The notes: generated by a model from the letters alone, not told the origin. 13,630 nt of DNA from Solirubrobacterales bacterium (GCA_003151895.1 PLYX01000252.1:1-13630); one strand, 5' to 3'; positions 7,110 to 13,585 are shown, counted from the first letter of the stretch. Made by a program: numbers and translations.

Positions 7110-8737
7110 TGCGCGCTCACAGGTTGCTCACGGCTGGTCTTGCGACGCTCGGGGTGCTGGCCGGCGGTCTTGTGTTCTCGAGCGCTCCGGCGTTCGCGGT
7201 GTTCCCCGAAGCGCCGGTGACCGAAGTCCCGACTTCGTTCACGGGCACGACGGCGACGCTCAAGGGCGAATTGAACCCGGGTTCGAGCACCGAAAAAGTC
7301 ACGTATCACTTCGCGTATAGCGCGGGCCCGGGCGCGACGTGCACCGAAAGTGGGCTCACGGCTCCCCTCGAACCCTTCCCTGAAGCCGCAGGGAAACAAA
7401 AAAAAGTCACTGAGGCGGTGGAAGGCCTCGAGGGAAGCACCGAATACACGGTCTGCCTGATCGCCGCGAACCCGGCCGAACCAGCGGAATCTACGCAAGG
7501 GACGTCCGTGAACTTCACAACGCACCCCGCGCCGCCCGAAGTCATCGCCGAAACCGAGTACGCCTCTCCCGTTACGGCGACCGAAGCGACGTTGAATGCG
7601 CTGATCAACCCGAACAACCAGTCCACCACCTACACCTTCGAATACGCGTCAAGCGTTGCGGCGATCGGCACCCCGGGCGCCACGCCGGTCCCGGAGGTAG
7701 GACCTTCCCTCACGGGCTTTGTTCAGTGGGTCAGCGTTTCAACCGGTGCCGTCCTGAAAGCGGGAGAAACCTACTACTACCGCGTCGTCGCTGAAAACAA
7801 AACCAGCGAAGAAGAAGACAAACCGGTCACGGGCGCAATCCAGTCCTTCACCACGCAGGGCCCTCCGGTCGTGAGCACCGGGGAAGCACTTAACATCACC
7901 CGTACCACCGCGACGTTCTCCGGCACCGTGAACCCCGTGGGCGTGGCGACGACCTACTACTTCGCGTACATCAGCGAAGCGGGCTACCAGGCCGCGCTCG
8001 CCAAAGGAGCCGGCAACCCCTACGCGGAAGGCGAAACCACGGCCCCGATCGGCGCGGGCTCGAGCTATGAAACGCAGGCGGTCGGCCCGATCCCGGCCAG
8101 CGCGATGCTGCCGGAAACGACCTACCGCTACGCGCTCGTCGCAAGCAACGAACTCGGCGTCACGATCGGCCCCGACGAGACGGTCCGCGACGGGACGGTC
8201 CGGACGCTATCCCGCACACCCCCTACGGTGACTACCGGCGGCGCGAGCGGCGTCAGCCAGAACACGGCGACGCTCTCGGGCACGGTCGGCACGAACAGCC
8301 TGCAGACCAACTACGGCTTTGAAATCGGCACCGAACCGGGCAACTACGGTCCCGCAACCGGCCTCGGCAGCCTCGGCGGCGCCCTCACCGAAACCGTCAC
8401 CCTGACGCTGAGCGAACTGCAGCCCGGCACGACCTACCACTACCGGGTCACGGCGACCAACGCCGACGGCGCGAGCTACGGCGCGGAAGAGACATTCACC
8501 ACGCCCGGCTTCCCCGTGCTGGTCACGGTGCCCTCGGCGCCGCGGCTGATCGCGACCCCGAACATTGCGTTCCCAACGGGAACGGGCACGACAACCACAA
8601 CTGTGACAAAAGCGCTGACGCGGGCGCAGAAGCTCTCCGCGGCGCTGAAGGCTTGCCGGACGAAGTCGAAGGGCAAGCGGGCGGCGTGCCGGAAGCAGGC
8701 GCATAAGAAATATCCGCTGGCCAAGAAGAAGAAATGA
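7106..8737 (+). CDS. Exported four-module fibronectin-III-like protein with basic C-terminal motif
   Basis: This 543-residue protein has a signal peptide (hydrophobic 8-26, cut after AFA at 29-31). Four Fn3-like modules follow at about 36-140, 145-250, 254-371 and 373-467. Each contains a T-A-T-L/F-(S/K/N)-G/A-x-(L/V/I)-NP strand (for example TTATFSGTVNP at 267-277), an aromatic Y-x-F-x-Y strand, and a TTY-Y-V-A-N strand (for example TTYHYRVTATN at 442-452). After a Thr-rich linker comes a basic tail with LTRAQKLSAALKAC (504-517) and AACRKQAHKKY (526-536), a form I recognise from exported Thermoleophilia proteins. No catalytic residues are visible; binding to glycans or proteins at the surface is likely. 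The start ATG overlaps the previous stop, with GGGGAGGAAG (7094-7103) as ribosome binding site; ATG 7109 is equally well placed. Confidence 0.87.
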   Translation: MMRAHRLLTAGLATLGVLAGGLVFSSAPAFAVFPEAPVTEVPTSFTGTTATLKGELNPGSSTEKVTYHFAYSAGPGATCTESGLTAPLEPFPEAAGKQKKVTEAVEGLEGSTEYTVCLIAANPAEPAESTQGTSVNFTTHPAPPEVIAETEYASPVTATEATLNALINPNNQSTTYTFEYASSVAAIGTPGATPVPEVGPSLTGFVQWVSVSTGAVLKAGETYYYRVVAENKTSEEEDKPVTGAIQSFTTQGPPVVSTGEALNITRTTATFSGTVNPVGVATTYYFAYISEAGYQAALAKGAGNPYAEGETTAPIGAGSSYETQAVGPIPASAMLPETTYRYALVASNELGVTIGPDETVRDGTVRTLSRTPPTVTTGGASGVSQNTATLSGTVGTNSLQTNYGFEIGTEPGNYGPATGLGSLGGALTETVTLTLSELQPGTTYHYRVTATNADGASYGAEETFTTPGFPVLVTVPSAPRLIATPNIAFPTGTGTTTTTVTKALTRAQKLSAALKACRTKSKGKRAACRKQAHKKYPLAKKKK

Positions 8738-8738
8738 A

Positions 8739-9752
8739 ATGGGTGACAGACGACGAGGCTCCCGTGATGAGGTAGAGCCGTCGCGACTGCCGCGCCCCGG
8801 CCGCAACCCCCTTTCGGGGGCAGGCGGCATAGGAGCAGAGCAGGTCGCGGAGATCCAGCGCGCCCGGATTCTCGCCGCGATGGCGGAGGTCGCATCCGAG
8901 CGGGGCGCGCGGAACGTCACCGTTGCGGGCGTGGTTGCCCGCTCGGGCGTCTCGCGCAAGACGTTCTATGAGCTGTTCAGCGATCGCGAGGACTGCTTTC
9001 TGGCGACGTTCGACGACGGGGTCGCGCGTATCGCCGACGAGGTCGTGCCCGCGTATGAGCAGCCCGGCCGGTGGCGGGAGAAGATGCGGGCCGCGCTCAC
9101 CGCGCTGCTCGAGCTCCTCGACCATGAGCCCGGTATGGGCCGCCTCGTGATCGTGGAGACGCTCGGAGCGGGCCCCAACGCGCTTGAGCGCCGCTCGCGC
9201 GTCCTCGCCCAAGTCATCACCGCGGTCGACGAAGGCCGACTTGAAGCGAAGGGCAGCGACGGTCCACCACCCCTCACGGCTGAGGGTGTCGTAGGCGGCG
9301 TGCTCGGGGTCCTGCACGCGCGGCTCCTACAGGACAAACCTGGGCGGCTCGTCGCGCTGACCGGTCCGCTCATGGGCATGATCGTCTTGCCCTATCTCGG
9401 CCCGGCCGCTGCACGCAAGGAGCTTGACCGGCCCGTCCCGAAGGCGTCCGTCCGCCCGCGCCCGGTGAATATCGACCCGTTGCGGGAGCTTGAGATGCGC
9501 CTGACCTACAGGACCGTCAGGGTGCTGATGGCCGTTGGGGCCGACCCCGGCTCCTCCAACCGCGCGGTCGGGGACGAGGCGGGCATCTCAGACCAGGGCC
9601 AGGCCTCGAAGCTGTTGCATCGCCTGGAGAGGCTCGGGTTGATCGGCAACGACGGCGCGGGCGGGCCCCCGGGCGGACCCAGCGCTTGGAGTCTCACGGA
9701 GAAGGGAAGCGAGGTGGTGGGCGCCATCGCCCCCCAGCCTCCCCGCACCTGA
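8739..9752 (+). CDS. TetR-family regulator fused to a C-terminal winged helix (two DNA-binding domains)
   Basis: At 337 residues this is far longer than a usual TetR protein (about 200). Residues 39-90 are a clear TetR N-domain: QRARILAAMAEVASERG, then TVAGVVARSGV and recognition helix SRKTFYELF, then REDCFLATF. Residues about 95-225 are the helical ligand/dimer domain. Residues about 250-330 form a second, MarR/winged-helix-like domain: LTYRTVRVLMAV, SNRAVGDEAGISDQGQASKLLHRLERLGLI, then the wing SAWSLTEKG. ATG 8739 is only two bases from the preceding stop; the ribosome site is weak, so coupling to the exported-protein operon is likely. The next in-frame ATG (codon 48) would remove part of the HTH. 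It may sense a ligand and control the operon, which is inference. It uses GAG for Glu almost always, unlike the operon genes before it. Confidence 0.88.
   Translation: MGDRRRGSRDEVEPSRLPRPGRNPLSGAGGIGAEQVAEIQRARILAAMAEVASERGARNVTVAGVVARSGVSRKTFYELFSDREDCFLATFDDGVARIADEVVPAYEQPGRWREKMRAALTALLELLDHEPGMGRLVIVETLGAGPNALERRSRVLAQVITAVDEGRLEAKGSDGPPPLTAEGVVGGVLGVLHARLLQDKPGRLVALTGPLMGMIVLPYLGPAAARKELDRPVPKASVRPRPVNIDPLRELEMRLTYRTVRVLMAVGADPGSSNRAVGDEAGISDQGQASKLLHRLERLGLIGNDGAGGPPGGPSAWSLTEKGSEVVGAIAPQPPRT
8807..8820 (+). other. Perfect CCCCC-TTTC-GGGGG hairpin at the operon/TetR junction
   Basis: A five-bp all-GC stem with a four-base loop lies inside the first 30 codons of the TetR gene, 70 bases after the last exported-protein stop. 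It could slow transcription or cut expression of the downstream regulator relative to the exported proteins. No T-tract follows. Confidence 0.25.
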
Positions 9753-9757
9753 CGGGG
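9741..9757 (+). other. Short hairpin across the TetR stop codon
   Basis: CCCCG (9741-9745) pairs with CGGGG (9753-9757) over a loop containing the TGA stop (9750-9752). There is no T-tract. It is a weak end-of-gene structure; the longer hairpin at 9816-9862 is a better terminator candidate. Confidence 0.2.
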
Positions 9758-9815
9758 CGTGGTCGCGACTCGCGGCCGGTCTGCTCCCATCTCCGCCCCA
9801 CCGCTCCTCGGGTCT

Positions 9816-9862
9816 CCTCGTGAGACGCCGCCATGATCCCTCTCCTGGCGGCGCTCACGAGG
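9816..9862 (+). terminator. Long near-perfect inverted repeat, candidate terminator of the TetR operon
   Basis: CCTCGTGAG plus CGCCGCC (9816-9832, with one bulged A at 9825) pairs with GGCGGCG plus CTCACGAGG (9847-9862), a 16-bp stem around a 14-base loop. It lies 63 bases after the TetR stop. There is no T-tract, so it is not canonical, but stable T-less hairpins often end transcription in high-GC actinobacteria. A regulatory dyad is the alternative. Confidence 0.5.
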
Positions 9863-10091
9863 GGGCCACTGTGGCGTCTCCTGCGTCCTGCGATTGTCAG
9901 ATGGTCGTCTCGCGGCGATCGGTCGGTAGCTGGCGGAATTGCAGCCTCGCCGTGAGCTTGCCGTCCAGCTGGCTCGTGACCCGCCGGGCACCTGGCCGGC
10001 GACGGCCACCACCGGCGACGGTGACCCGCGTGTTTGTAACCCGTAGGCGAGGTCACCTTCCCCGAGCGGGCGCTGGCCGATCGTTGGCGTG

Positions 10092-10097
10092 TAGGCT
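10092..10097 (+). promoter_or_regulatory. Possible -10 box for the interrupted gene at 10139
   Basis: TAGGCT fits the actinobacterial TAnnnT -10 pattern and lies 42 bases upstream of the GTG start. No good -35 box is seen at the expected distance. It is proposed mainly because a gene start with a good ribosome site follows. Confidence 0.25.
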
Positions 10098-10138
10098 GCC
10101 GATGAACCGGGAAACACGCCACCCGAAGGGATACTGCG

Positions 10139-10184
10139 GTGACTGACTTTCTTGACGAGAAGCGCCGAGAGATAAACGGGTCTA
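10139..10184 (+). pseudogene. 5' stub of a small gene interrupted by the recombinase element
   Basis: A GTG at 10139 is preceded at 7 bases by AAGGGA (10126-10131) and encodes MTDFLDEKRREINGS, after which the frame enters the element's terminal inverted repeat and stops at 10238-10240 (33 residues in all). The segment is strongly charged and amphipathic, as in the helical or coiled-coil N-termini of short actinobacterial proteins of the FLDEKRREI-x-RL type that I recall; this family link is from memory. The rest of the gene is not recognisable in the 45 bases to the right of the element, so it was lost, moved, or lies beyond a further insertion. It could alternatively be a chance frame. Confidence 0.45.
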
Positions 10185-10222
10185 CTGCATTTAGGCCGAC
10201 CCCGCGACTATGCCGACATTGC
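10185..10222 (+). repeat. Left 38-bp terminal inverted repeat
   Basis: It begins CTGCATTTAGG and ends ATGCCGACATTGC, and is identical to the reverse complement of 13548-13585. It contains the 12-mer GACTATGCCGAC (10206-10217), probably a recombinase-binding core. The match stops abruptly at both borders. Confidence 0.95.
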
Positions 10223-10286
10223 TTTGGAGGTGGGGCGTAGTCAGCGCGTGGTGGGTGGGCTTCGCGGGCGTTGGGTCGGCTGAGGC

Positions 10287-10298
10287 GTCGGCATAGTT
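10287..10298 (-). repeat. Left inner copy of the 12-mer core, inverted
   Basis: GTCGGCATAGTT is the reverse complement of AACTATGCCGAC and matches the outer core in 11 of 12 bases. It lies 69 bases inside the outer core and overlaps the TAA stop (10297-10299) of the last recombinase gene. The right end has the same arrangement. Confidence 0.8.
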
Positions 10299-11289
10299 AA
10301 CCCAGACCGTCGAGGAACGCGAGCACGGTGTCCGGGGGCTTGTAGCGGCCGGGTGTGACTGACACTGGCGTGACGAGCGCGAGGGCTCGTTCCTTGATCG
10401 TCATGTCGGCGTGGATGTAGGGAGTGGTCGACCGGACATCGGCGTGTCCCAGCCACAACGCGATGACGGTGGAGTCCACGCCAGCCTGCAGTAGCGACAT
10501 CGCGCAGCTGTGCCGGAGCACGTGCGGGTGAAGCCGCTTGCCCTTCAGCGACGCGCATTGTTGTGTCGCGGCGGCGGCGTGAATCGTCACGCGGCGTTCA
10601 ACGGCGTCGCGGCTCAAGCGGCGTCCTGTGCGGGTCGGGAACAGCGGGTCCTCGCGCTGTCCCTCGCGCTCGGCAAGCCAGACCGTGAGTACCGCCTGGG
10701 CCTGTCTTGTGAGCGGCACCGAACGCTGCTTGCGTCCCTTGCCTTCCACGCGCACGTGACTGCCCGTGTCGAGCGCGACATCGCCACAGCTGAGCCCGAT
10801 GAGCTCGGAGACTCGTAGGCCTGCCTGGATTGTGAGGATCAGCATCGCGCGGTCACGGCGGCCCTCCCAGCGCGACTGGTCCGGCGCATCGATGAGTGCT
10901 TGGGACTCCTCGGCGGTGAGGAATGTCACTGTGCGCCGCTCAAAGCGCTTGGGTGGGATTGACAGCACGCGCTGGATCACGGCCGCGTGCTCGGGATGAC
11001 GCAGCGCCGCGTAGCTGAACAGCGATCTGATGGCGGTGAGCCGCAGGTTGCGTGTCCGAGCGCTGTTGTGGCGCTCGACCTCCAAATGCTCCAGGAATGC
11101 AGCGATCAGCGGCTCATCCAGCTCATCCCATTCCAGGGTAGACGGTGCTCTTCCGGTCCTTTCCTGCACGAAACAGAGGAGCAGTCGCAGCGTGTCTCGG
11201 TAGGAGGCGATCGTGCGGGGACTGGCCTGGAGTTGCATCACCAGACGGTCAGAGAAATACGCCTGCAGTGTCGGGGCGATCAAAGTCAT
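10297..11289 (-). CDS. ritC: Tyrosine recombinase, third gene of the trio
   Basis: The 330-residue protein is a full-length phage-integrase-type tyrosine recombinase. Residues about 1-110 are the SAM-like core-binding domain (TIASYRDTLRLLLCFV; RNLRLTAIRSLFSYAA). The catalytic domain spans about 120-305 with Arg159 (AGLRVSELI), Lys184 (EGKGRKQR), His256 and Arg259 (HPHVLRHSCA), His282 (LGHADV) and nucleophile Tyr291 (TTPYIH), nine residues after His282 as usual. It cuts and rejoins DNA through a 3'-phosphotyrosine link. The ATG at 11289 overlaps the stop of the preceding gene (ATGA, 11286-11289), so translation is probably coupled. The stop overlaps the inner 12-mer at the element's left end. 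The symbol rests on position in the trio and size. Confidence 0.93.
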   Translation of the reverse strand: MTLIAPTLQAYFSDRLVMQLQASPRTIASYRDTLRLLLCFVQERTGRAPSTLEWDELDEPLIAAFLEHLEVERHNSARTRNLRLTAIRSLFSYAALRHPEHAAVIQRVLSIPPKRFERRTVTFLTAEESQALIDAPDQSRWEGRRDRAMLILTIQAGLRVSELIGLSCGDVALDTGSHVRVEGKGRKQRSVPLTRQAQAVLTVWLAEREGQREDPLFPTRTGRRLSRDAVERRVTIHAAAATQQCASLKGKRLHPHVLRHSCAMSLLQAGVDSTVIALWLGHADVRSTTPYIHADMTIKERALALVTPVSVTPGRYKPPDTVLAFLDGLG

Positions 11290-12215
11290 GGTGTCACCGC
11301 CTGGGCGGCCTCGAGCAGGCCAGCGGCATACGCCAAGAGCTCGGGTGCGGCCGATAGGTAGAGGTAGGTGGAGCGCGGCTGGCGGTGCCCCATGTAGGTG
11401 GAGAGGGAATGCAACCGGGCCTGGACATCGGCACCGTCGCGATACCAGCCGAGCAGAGTTTTCACGGCAAAGGTATGCCTGAGATCATGCACCCGTGGAG
11501 GCAGGGGTGCCTCTGCGCCGACGCCCGAAAATTCACAGAGTTCGCGGAAGACCTTCTCGACCGACGTGCGCAACAGCCGGGTCCCGCGTAGGGAGACGAA
11601 GAAGCTCGCCTCACGCGCGTTTGGACAGAGCTCATCGCGCCGACGCGCGTAGCGCCGGAGTGCCTGGAGGGTGCTCTCGTGCAGCGGCACATGGCGGGAC
11701 TTCATGAACTTCGATTCGCGCACGAGCAGCACGCCTTCCGACCAATCGATGTCACTGCGGTCGAGCTTGATCGCCTCGCCGATCCGCAGGCCGGTGGAGG
11801 CGAACAGTCCAATCAGTGTCTCGAATGTCGCTGCTCGCAACGGCTCGGGAATCACACGGCGGGCGTGTCTCATCAACGCCATAATGTCGGCGTCGCTGTA
11901 GATGAACGGTGGTCGCCAGAGCTGGCGGAACGGGAGCAGGCCGGTGGGCGGGATCTCGGTGCGCGGGTCGATGCCGGCCATGTAGCGGGCGAAGCCCCGC
12001 GCGACCAGCATCCGCATCGGCCGCACAACACTGCCCGGCGGGACATCGGGTTCAAGCGCCCACGCGAGTGCCGCATCGACCGTCACGAACTCGGTGCCAC
12101 TCGCCTCCAAGTGCGCAGCAAAGCGCGGCAGAGTGCGTCCTGGCTCAACCAGCTTGTAGCCGAGGGCGCGGCGCAGGCGCAGGTAGTCCTCGACGTATTC
12201 AGGAAACGTGGTCAT
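11286..12215 (-). CDS. ritB: Tyrosine recombinase, second gene of the trio
   Basis: The protein has 309 residues from ATG 12215, which overlaps the stop of the first recombinase (ATGA, 12212-12215). The frame is open upstream to 12416, but that part is the antisense-frame shadow of the first gene and lacks recombinase sequence, so the short start is right. Residues about 1-90 are the core-binding domain (YVEDYLRLRRALGYKL). The catalytic residues are Arg144 (TGLRIGEAI), Lys169 or Lys172 (ESKFMKSRHVPL), His243 and Arg246 (VHDLRHTFA), His277 (YMGHRQ) and Tyr286 (STYLYLS, the second Tyr, nine after His277). The STYLYLSA-PELL ending resembles recombinases of TnpA/Tn554-like and RIT groups. It presumably works with the flanking genes on the element's ends. 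Confidence 0.93.
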   Translation of the reverse strand: MTTFPEYVEDYLRLRRALGYKLVEPGRTLPRFAAHLEASGTEFVTVDAALAWALEPDVPPGSVVRPMRMLVARGFARYMAGIDPRTEIPPTGLLPFRQLWRPPFIYSDADIMALMRHARRVIPEPLRAATFETLIGLFASTGLRIGEAIKLDRSDIDWSEGVLLVRESKFMKSRHVPLHESTLQALRRYARRRDELCPNAREASFFVSLRGTRLLRTSVEKVFRELCEFSGVGAEAPLPPRVHDLRHTFAVKTLLGWYRDGADVQARLHSLSTYMGHRQPRSTYLYLSAAPELLAYAAGLLEAAQAVTP

Positions 12216-13411
12216 CGTCCCACCCCCGGCCACGGCTGGGCGACCTCGCGTAGACGCGCGAAATCGACCTTGGCGTAGATCGCGGTGGTGCTCAGGTCCT
12301 TGTGGCGGAGCACCTGGCCGATGTCGAACAGCGACGCATCTTGGCGCAGCATCTCGCTCGCCAAGGCATGGCGCAGCCGGTGAGCCCCGACTGGTTGAAC
12401 ACCCGCGCGCCTGCACGCTTCCCGCACGACGGTCCTGACCCCAGTAGGTTCGATCGGCCGGATCGGAGCGTGAAGGGTGAGGAACACCCGGCCCGTATCG
12501 CGGCGCTCGCGCAGCGACAGATAGTCCACCAAAGCCTCGCCCACGTCGCTTGGCAACGGCAGGCGGTCGCGGCGATGGGCCTTGCCGTCGACTTCGATCT
12601 CCCCTGCCCGCCAGTACAGATCGGCGAGCTGAAGCCGGGACACCTCAACGGCTCGCAGGCCGAGCCGTGAGAGCAAACTGAGGATCGCGAAATCGCGTGC
12701 TCCGGAAAGGCTCGACCGCTCACAGGACTGAAGCAGCCGGTCGATGTCAACGCGGGGGAACACCTTGGGGATGCCGGCGTCGCGCCAGCTTGCCACGGAC
12801 GGCACGCAATCCGCCAGCGGGTGAGCGGTGTAGCCGCGCACGTGCAGGAAGCGCAGCAGCGAGCGCAGCCTGTTGGCATAACACTCGACCGAGCTGAGCT
12901 TCAGGCGCTCGCACTCACGCAGCAAGAACGCGGTGACGGTCGCACTGGTCAGGTTCTTGACCCCGAGGTCGTCCTCCGGTGTCATCCGCTCCGCCAGGAA
13001 GCGCCGGGCGAACCGCTGGCGGTGTCCCACGGTCTCTGGTGCCAGCGCCCGATCGACGATCATCCAGTCTCCGTACTCACCGATCAGCCCATCAAGCGGC
13101 GCCAGCGCTCTCGCAGGCTCCGGCGGGGTGACGCCCTCATCTCGCAGGTAGTCCAGCAACGGCACAAAGCTGGCGGTCGCTGCGGGCCTGTGATCCTTGG
13201 TGCGGCGCGTGGCCAGGAACGCCTTGATCGCGCGACTGTCGAGCTGATCGACATCCACGTCCTCGCTCGCCATCCACCGGCCCAGTTGGCCGAGCGCCAC
13301 GAGCGAGCGGCTACTCACGCTCAACGGCGTATAGCCGAGCTCCAACAACCTGTCGCGGTAACCGTCCACATACGGACCGAGCCGCCCCGGCTTCCTTTCA
13401 CTTCCCGACAT
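12212..13411 (-). CDS. ritA: Tyrosine recombinase, first gene of the trio
   Basis: The 399-residue protein is the longest of the three, with an N-terminal extension of roughly 100 residues (YVDGYRDRLLELGYTPLSV and on) before the core-binding domain (about 108-205). Catalytic residues are complete: Arg253 (LGLRAVEVSRL), Lys277 (DGKAHRRDRLPLP), His344 and Arg347 (GAHRLRHALA), His370 (VLRHKD) and Tyr379 (TTAIYAKV). ATG 13411 is fixed by a near-perfect ribosome site, AGGAGGT (complement of 13418-13424), six bases upstream. It leads the operon. The upstream 170 bases are the element's right end, so its promoter probably lies among the recombinase-binding repeats and may be repressed by the bound recombinases, which is inference. 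RitA assignment follows gene order. Confidence 0.93.
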   Translation of the reverse strand: MSGSERKPGRLGPYVDGYRDRLLELGYTPLSVSSRSLVALGQLGRWMASEDVDVDQLDSRAIKAFLATRRTKDHRPAATASFVPLLDYLRDEGVTPPEPARALAPLDGLIGEYGDWMIVDRALAPETVGHRQRFARRFLAERMTPEDDLGVKNLTSATVTAFLLRECERLKLSSVECYANRLRSLLRFLHVRGYTAHPLADCVPSVASWRDAGIPKVFPRVDIDRLLQSCERSSLSGARDFAILSLLSRLGLRAVEVSRLQLADLYWRAGEIEVDGKAHRRDRLPLPSDVGEALVDYLSLRERRDTGRVFLTLHAPIRPIEPTGVRTVVREACRRAGVQPVGAHRLRHALASEMLRQDASLFDIGQVLRHKDLSTTAIYAKVDFARLREVAQPWPGVGR

Positions 13412-13424
13412 CGTCGTACCTCCT

Positions 13425-13445
13425 GTCGGAGCACGAACCTCCGAC
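13425..13445 (-). promoter_or_regulatory. Leader hairpin abutting the ritA ribosome binding site
   Basis: In the ritA transcript GTCGGAG and CTCCGAC form a perfect 7-bp stem with a 7-base loop, ending directly at the AGGAGGT site. Such a stem could stack on or compete with the ribosome and limit recombinase synthesis. Confidence 0.4.
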
Positions 13446-13472
13446 GATCAGAAATGGCTAGTCGGACCATGA

Positions 13473-13484
13473 AACTATGCCGAC
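13473..13484 (+). repeat. Right inner copy of the 12-mer core, inverted
   Basis: AACTATGCCGAC is the exact reverse complement of the left inner copy (10287-10298) and lies 68 bases inside the outer core of the right repeat (13553-13564). It is 62 bases upstream of the ritA start, so it may overlap the ritA promoter. Confidence 0.8.
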
Positions 13485-13547
13485 GACCGCGCCAACGACG
13501 AGGACAAGAAACCCCAGCAACACAAGCCGTCCACGACCGACCCGACC

Positions 13548-13585
13548 GCAATGTCGGCATAGTCGCGGGGTCGGCCTAAATGCAG
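13548..13585 (-). repeat. Right 38-bp terminal inverted repeat
   Basis: It is the perfect reverse complement of 10185-10222. Its outer six bases (13580-13585) are also part of the palindrome at 13580-13611. Confidence 0.95.

Larger units (their letters stand above)
9753..10138. other. Intergenic region without a convincing gene
   Basis: These 386 bases hold a long hairpin (9816-9862) and a perfect spaced dyad, GGTGACC (10020-10026) with GGTCACC (10051-10057). The last 50 bases look like the upstream region of the gene at 10139. The reading frames here give Arg/Pro/Ser-rich peptides without ribosome sites or domains, so I call no gene. No tRNA could be folded. Confidence 0.6.
10185..13585. 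mobile_element. RIT-type (recombinase-in-trio) element with 38-bp terminal inverted repeats
   Basis: The 3401-bp unit is bounded by perfectly matching 38-bp inverted repeats (10185-10222 and 13548-13585) and contains nothing but three tyrosine recombinase genes in one direction, linked by ATGA overlaps. Three different recombinases in fixed order in one operon, with inverted repeats at the ends, is the description of RIT elements; Tn554-type transposons also carry tyrosine recombinases but have other cargo and no such repeats. The element lacks passenger genes. All three recombinases keep their catalytic residues and the repeats are identical, so it looks recent and may be active. It sits between codon 15 of a small gene and a perfect palindrome. 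A 3-base direct repeat CTA flanks it (10182-10184 and 13586-13588), which may be chance. Confidence 0.9.

Noticed and set aside
6494..7525. 343-codon minus-strand frame across the junction of two exported-protein genes
   Set aside because: It is the complement of two genes with clear signal peptides and domains; its Arg/Phe-rich product is a shadow.
10020..10060. tRNA-like stretch around TTTGTAAC
   Set aside because: It resembles an anticodon loop, but no matching anticodon stem, T-arm consensus or acceptor stem can be formed.
9820..10146. 108-codon plus-strand frame between the TetR gene and the element
   Set aside because: It starts inside the long hairpin, has no ribosome site, and its Arg/Ser/Pro-rich product resembles no family.
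12216..12416. Longer version of the second recombinase starting near 12416
   Set aside because: The extra 67 residues overlap the 3' part of the first recombinase gene and show no recombinase sequence; the ATGA start at 12215 gives the normal domain layout.
10297..13411. Tn554-type transposon (TnpA-TnpB-TnpC)
   Set aside because: Tn554 TnpC is not a tyrosine recombinase and such transposons carry resistance cargo and lack long inverted repeats; here all three are tyrosine recombinases between 38-bp inverted repeats.
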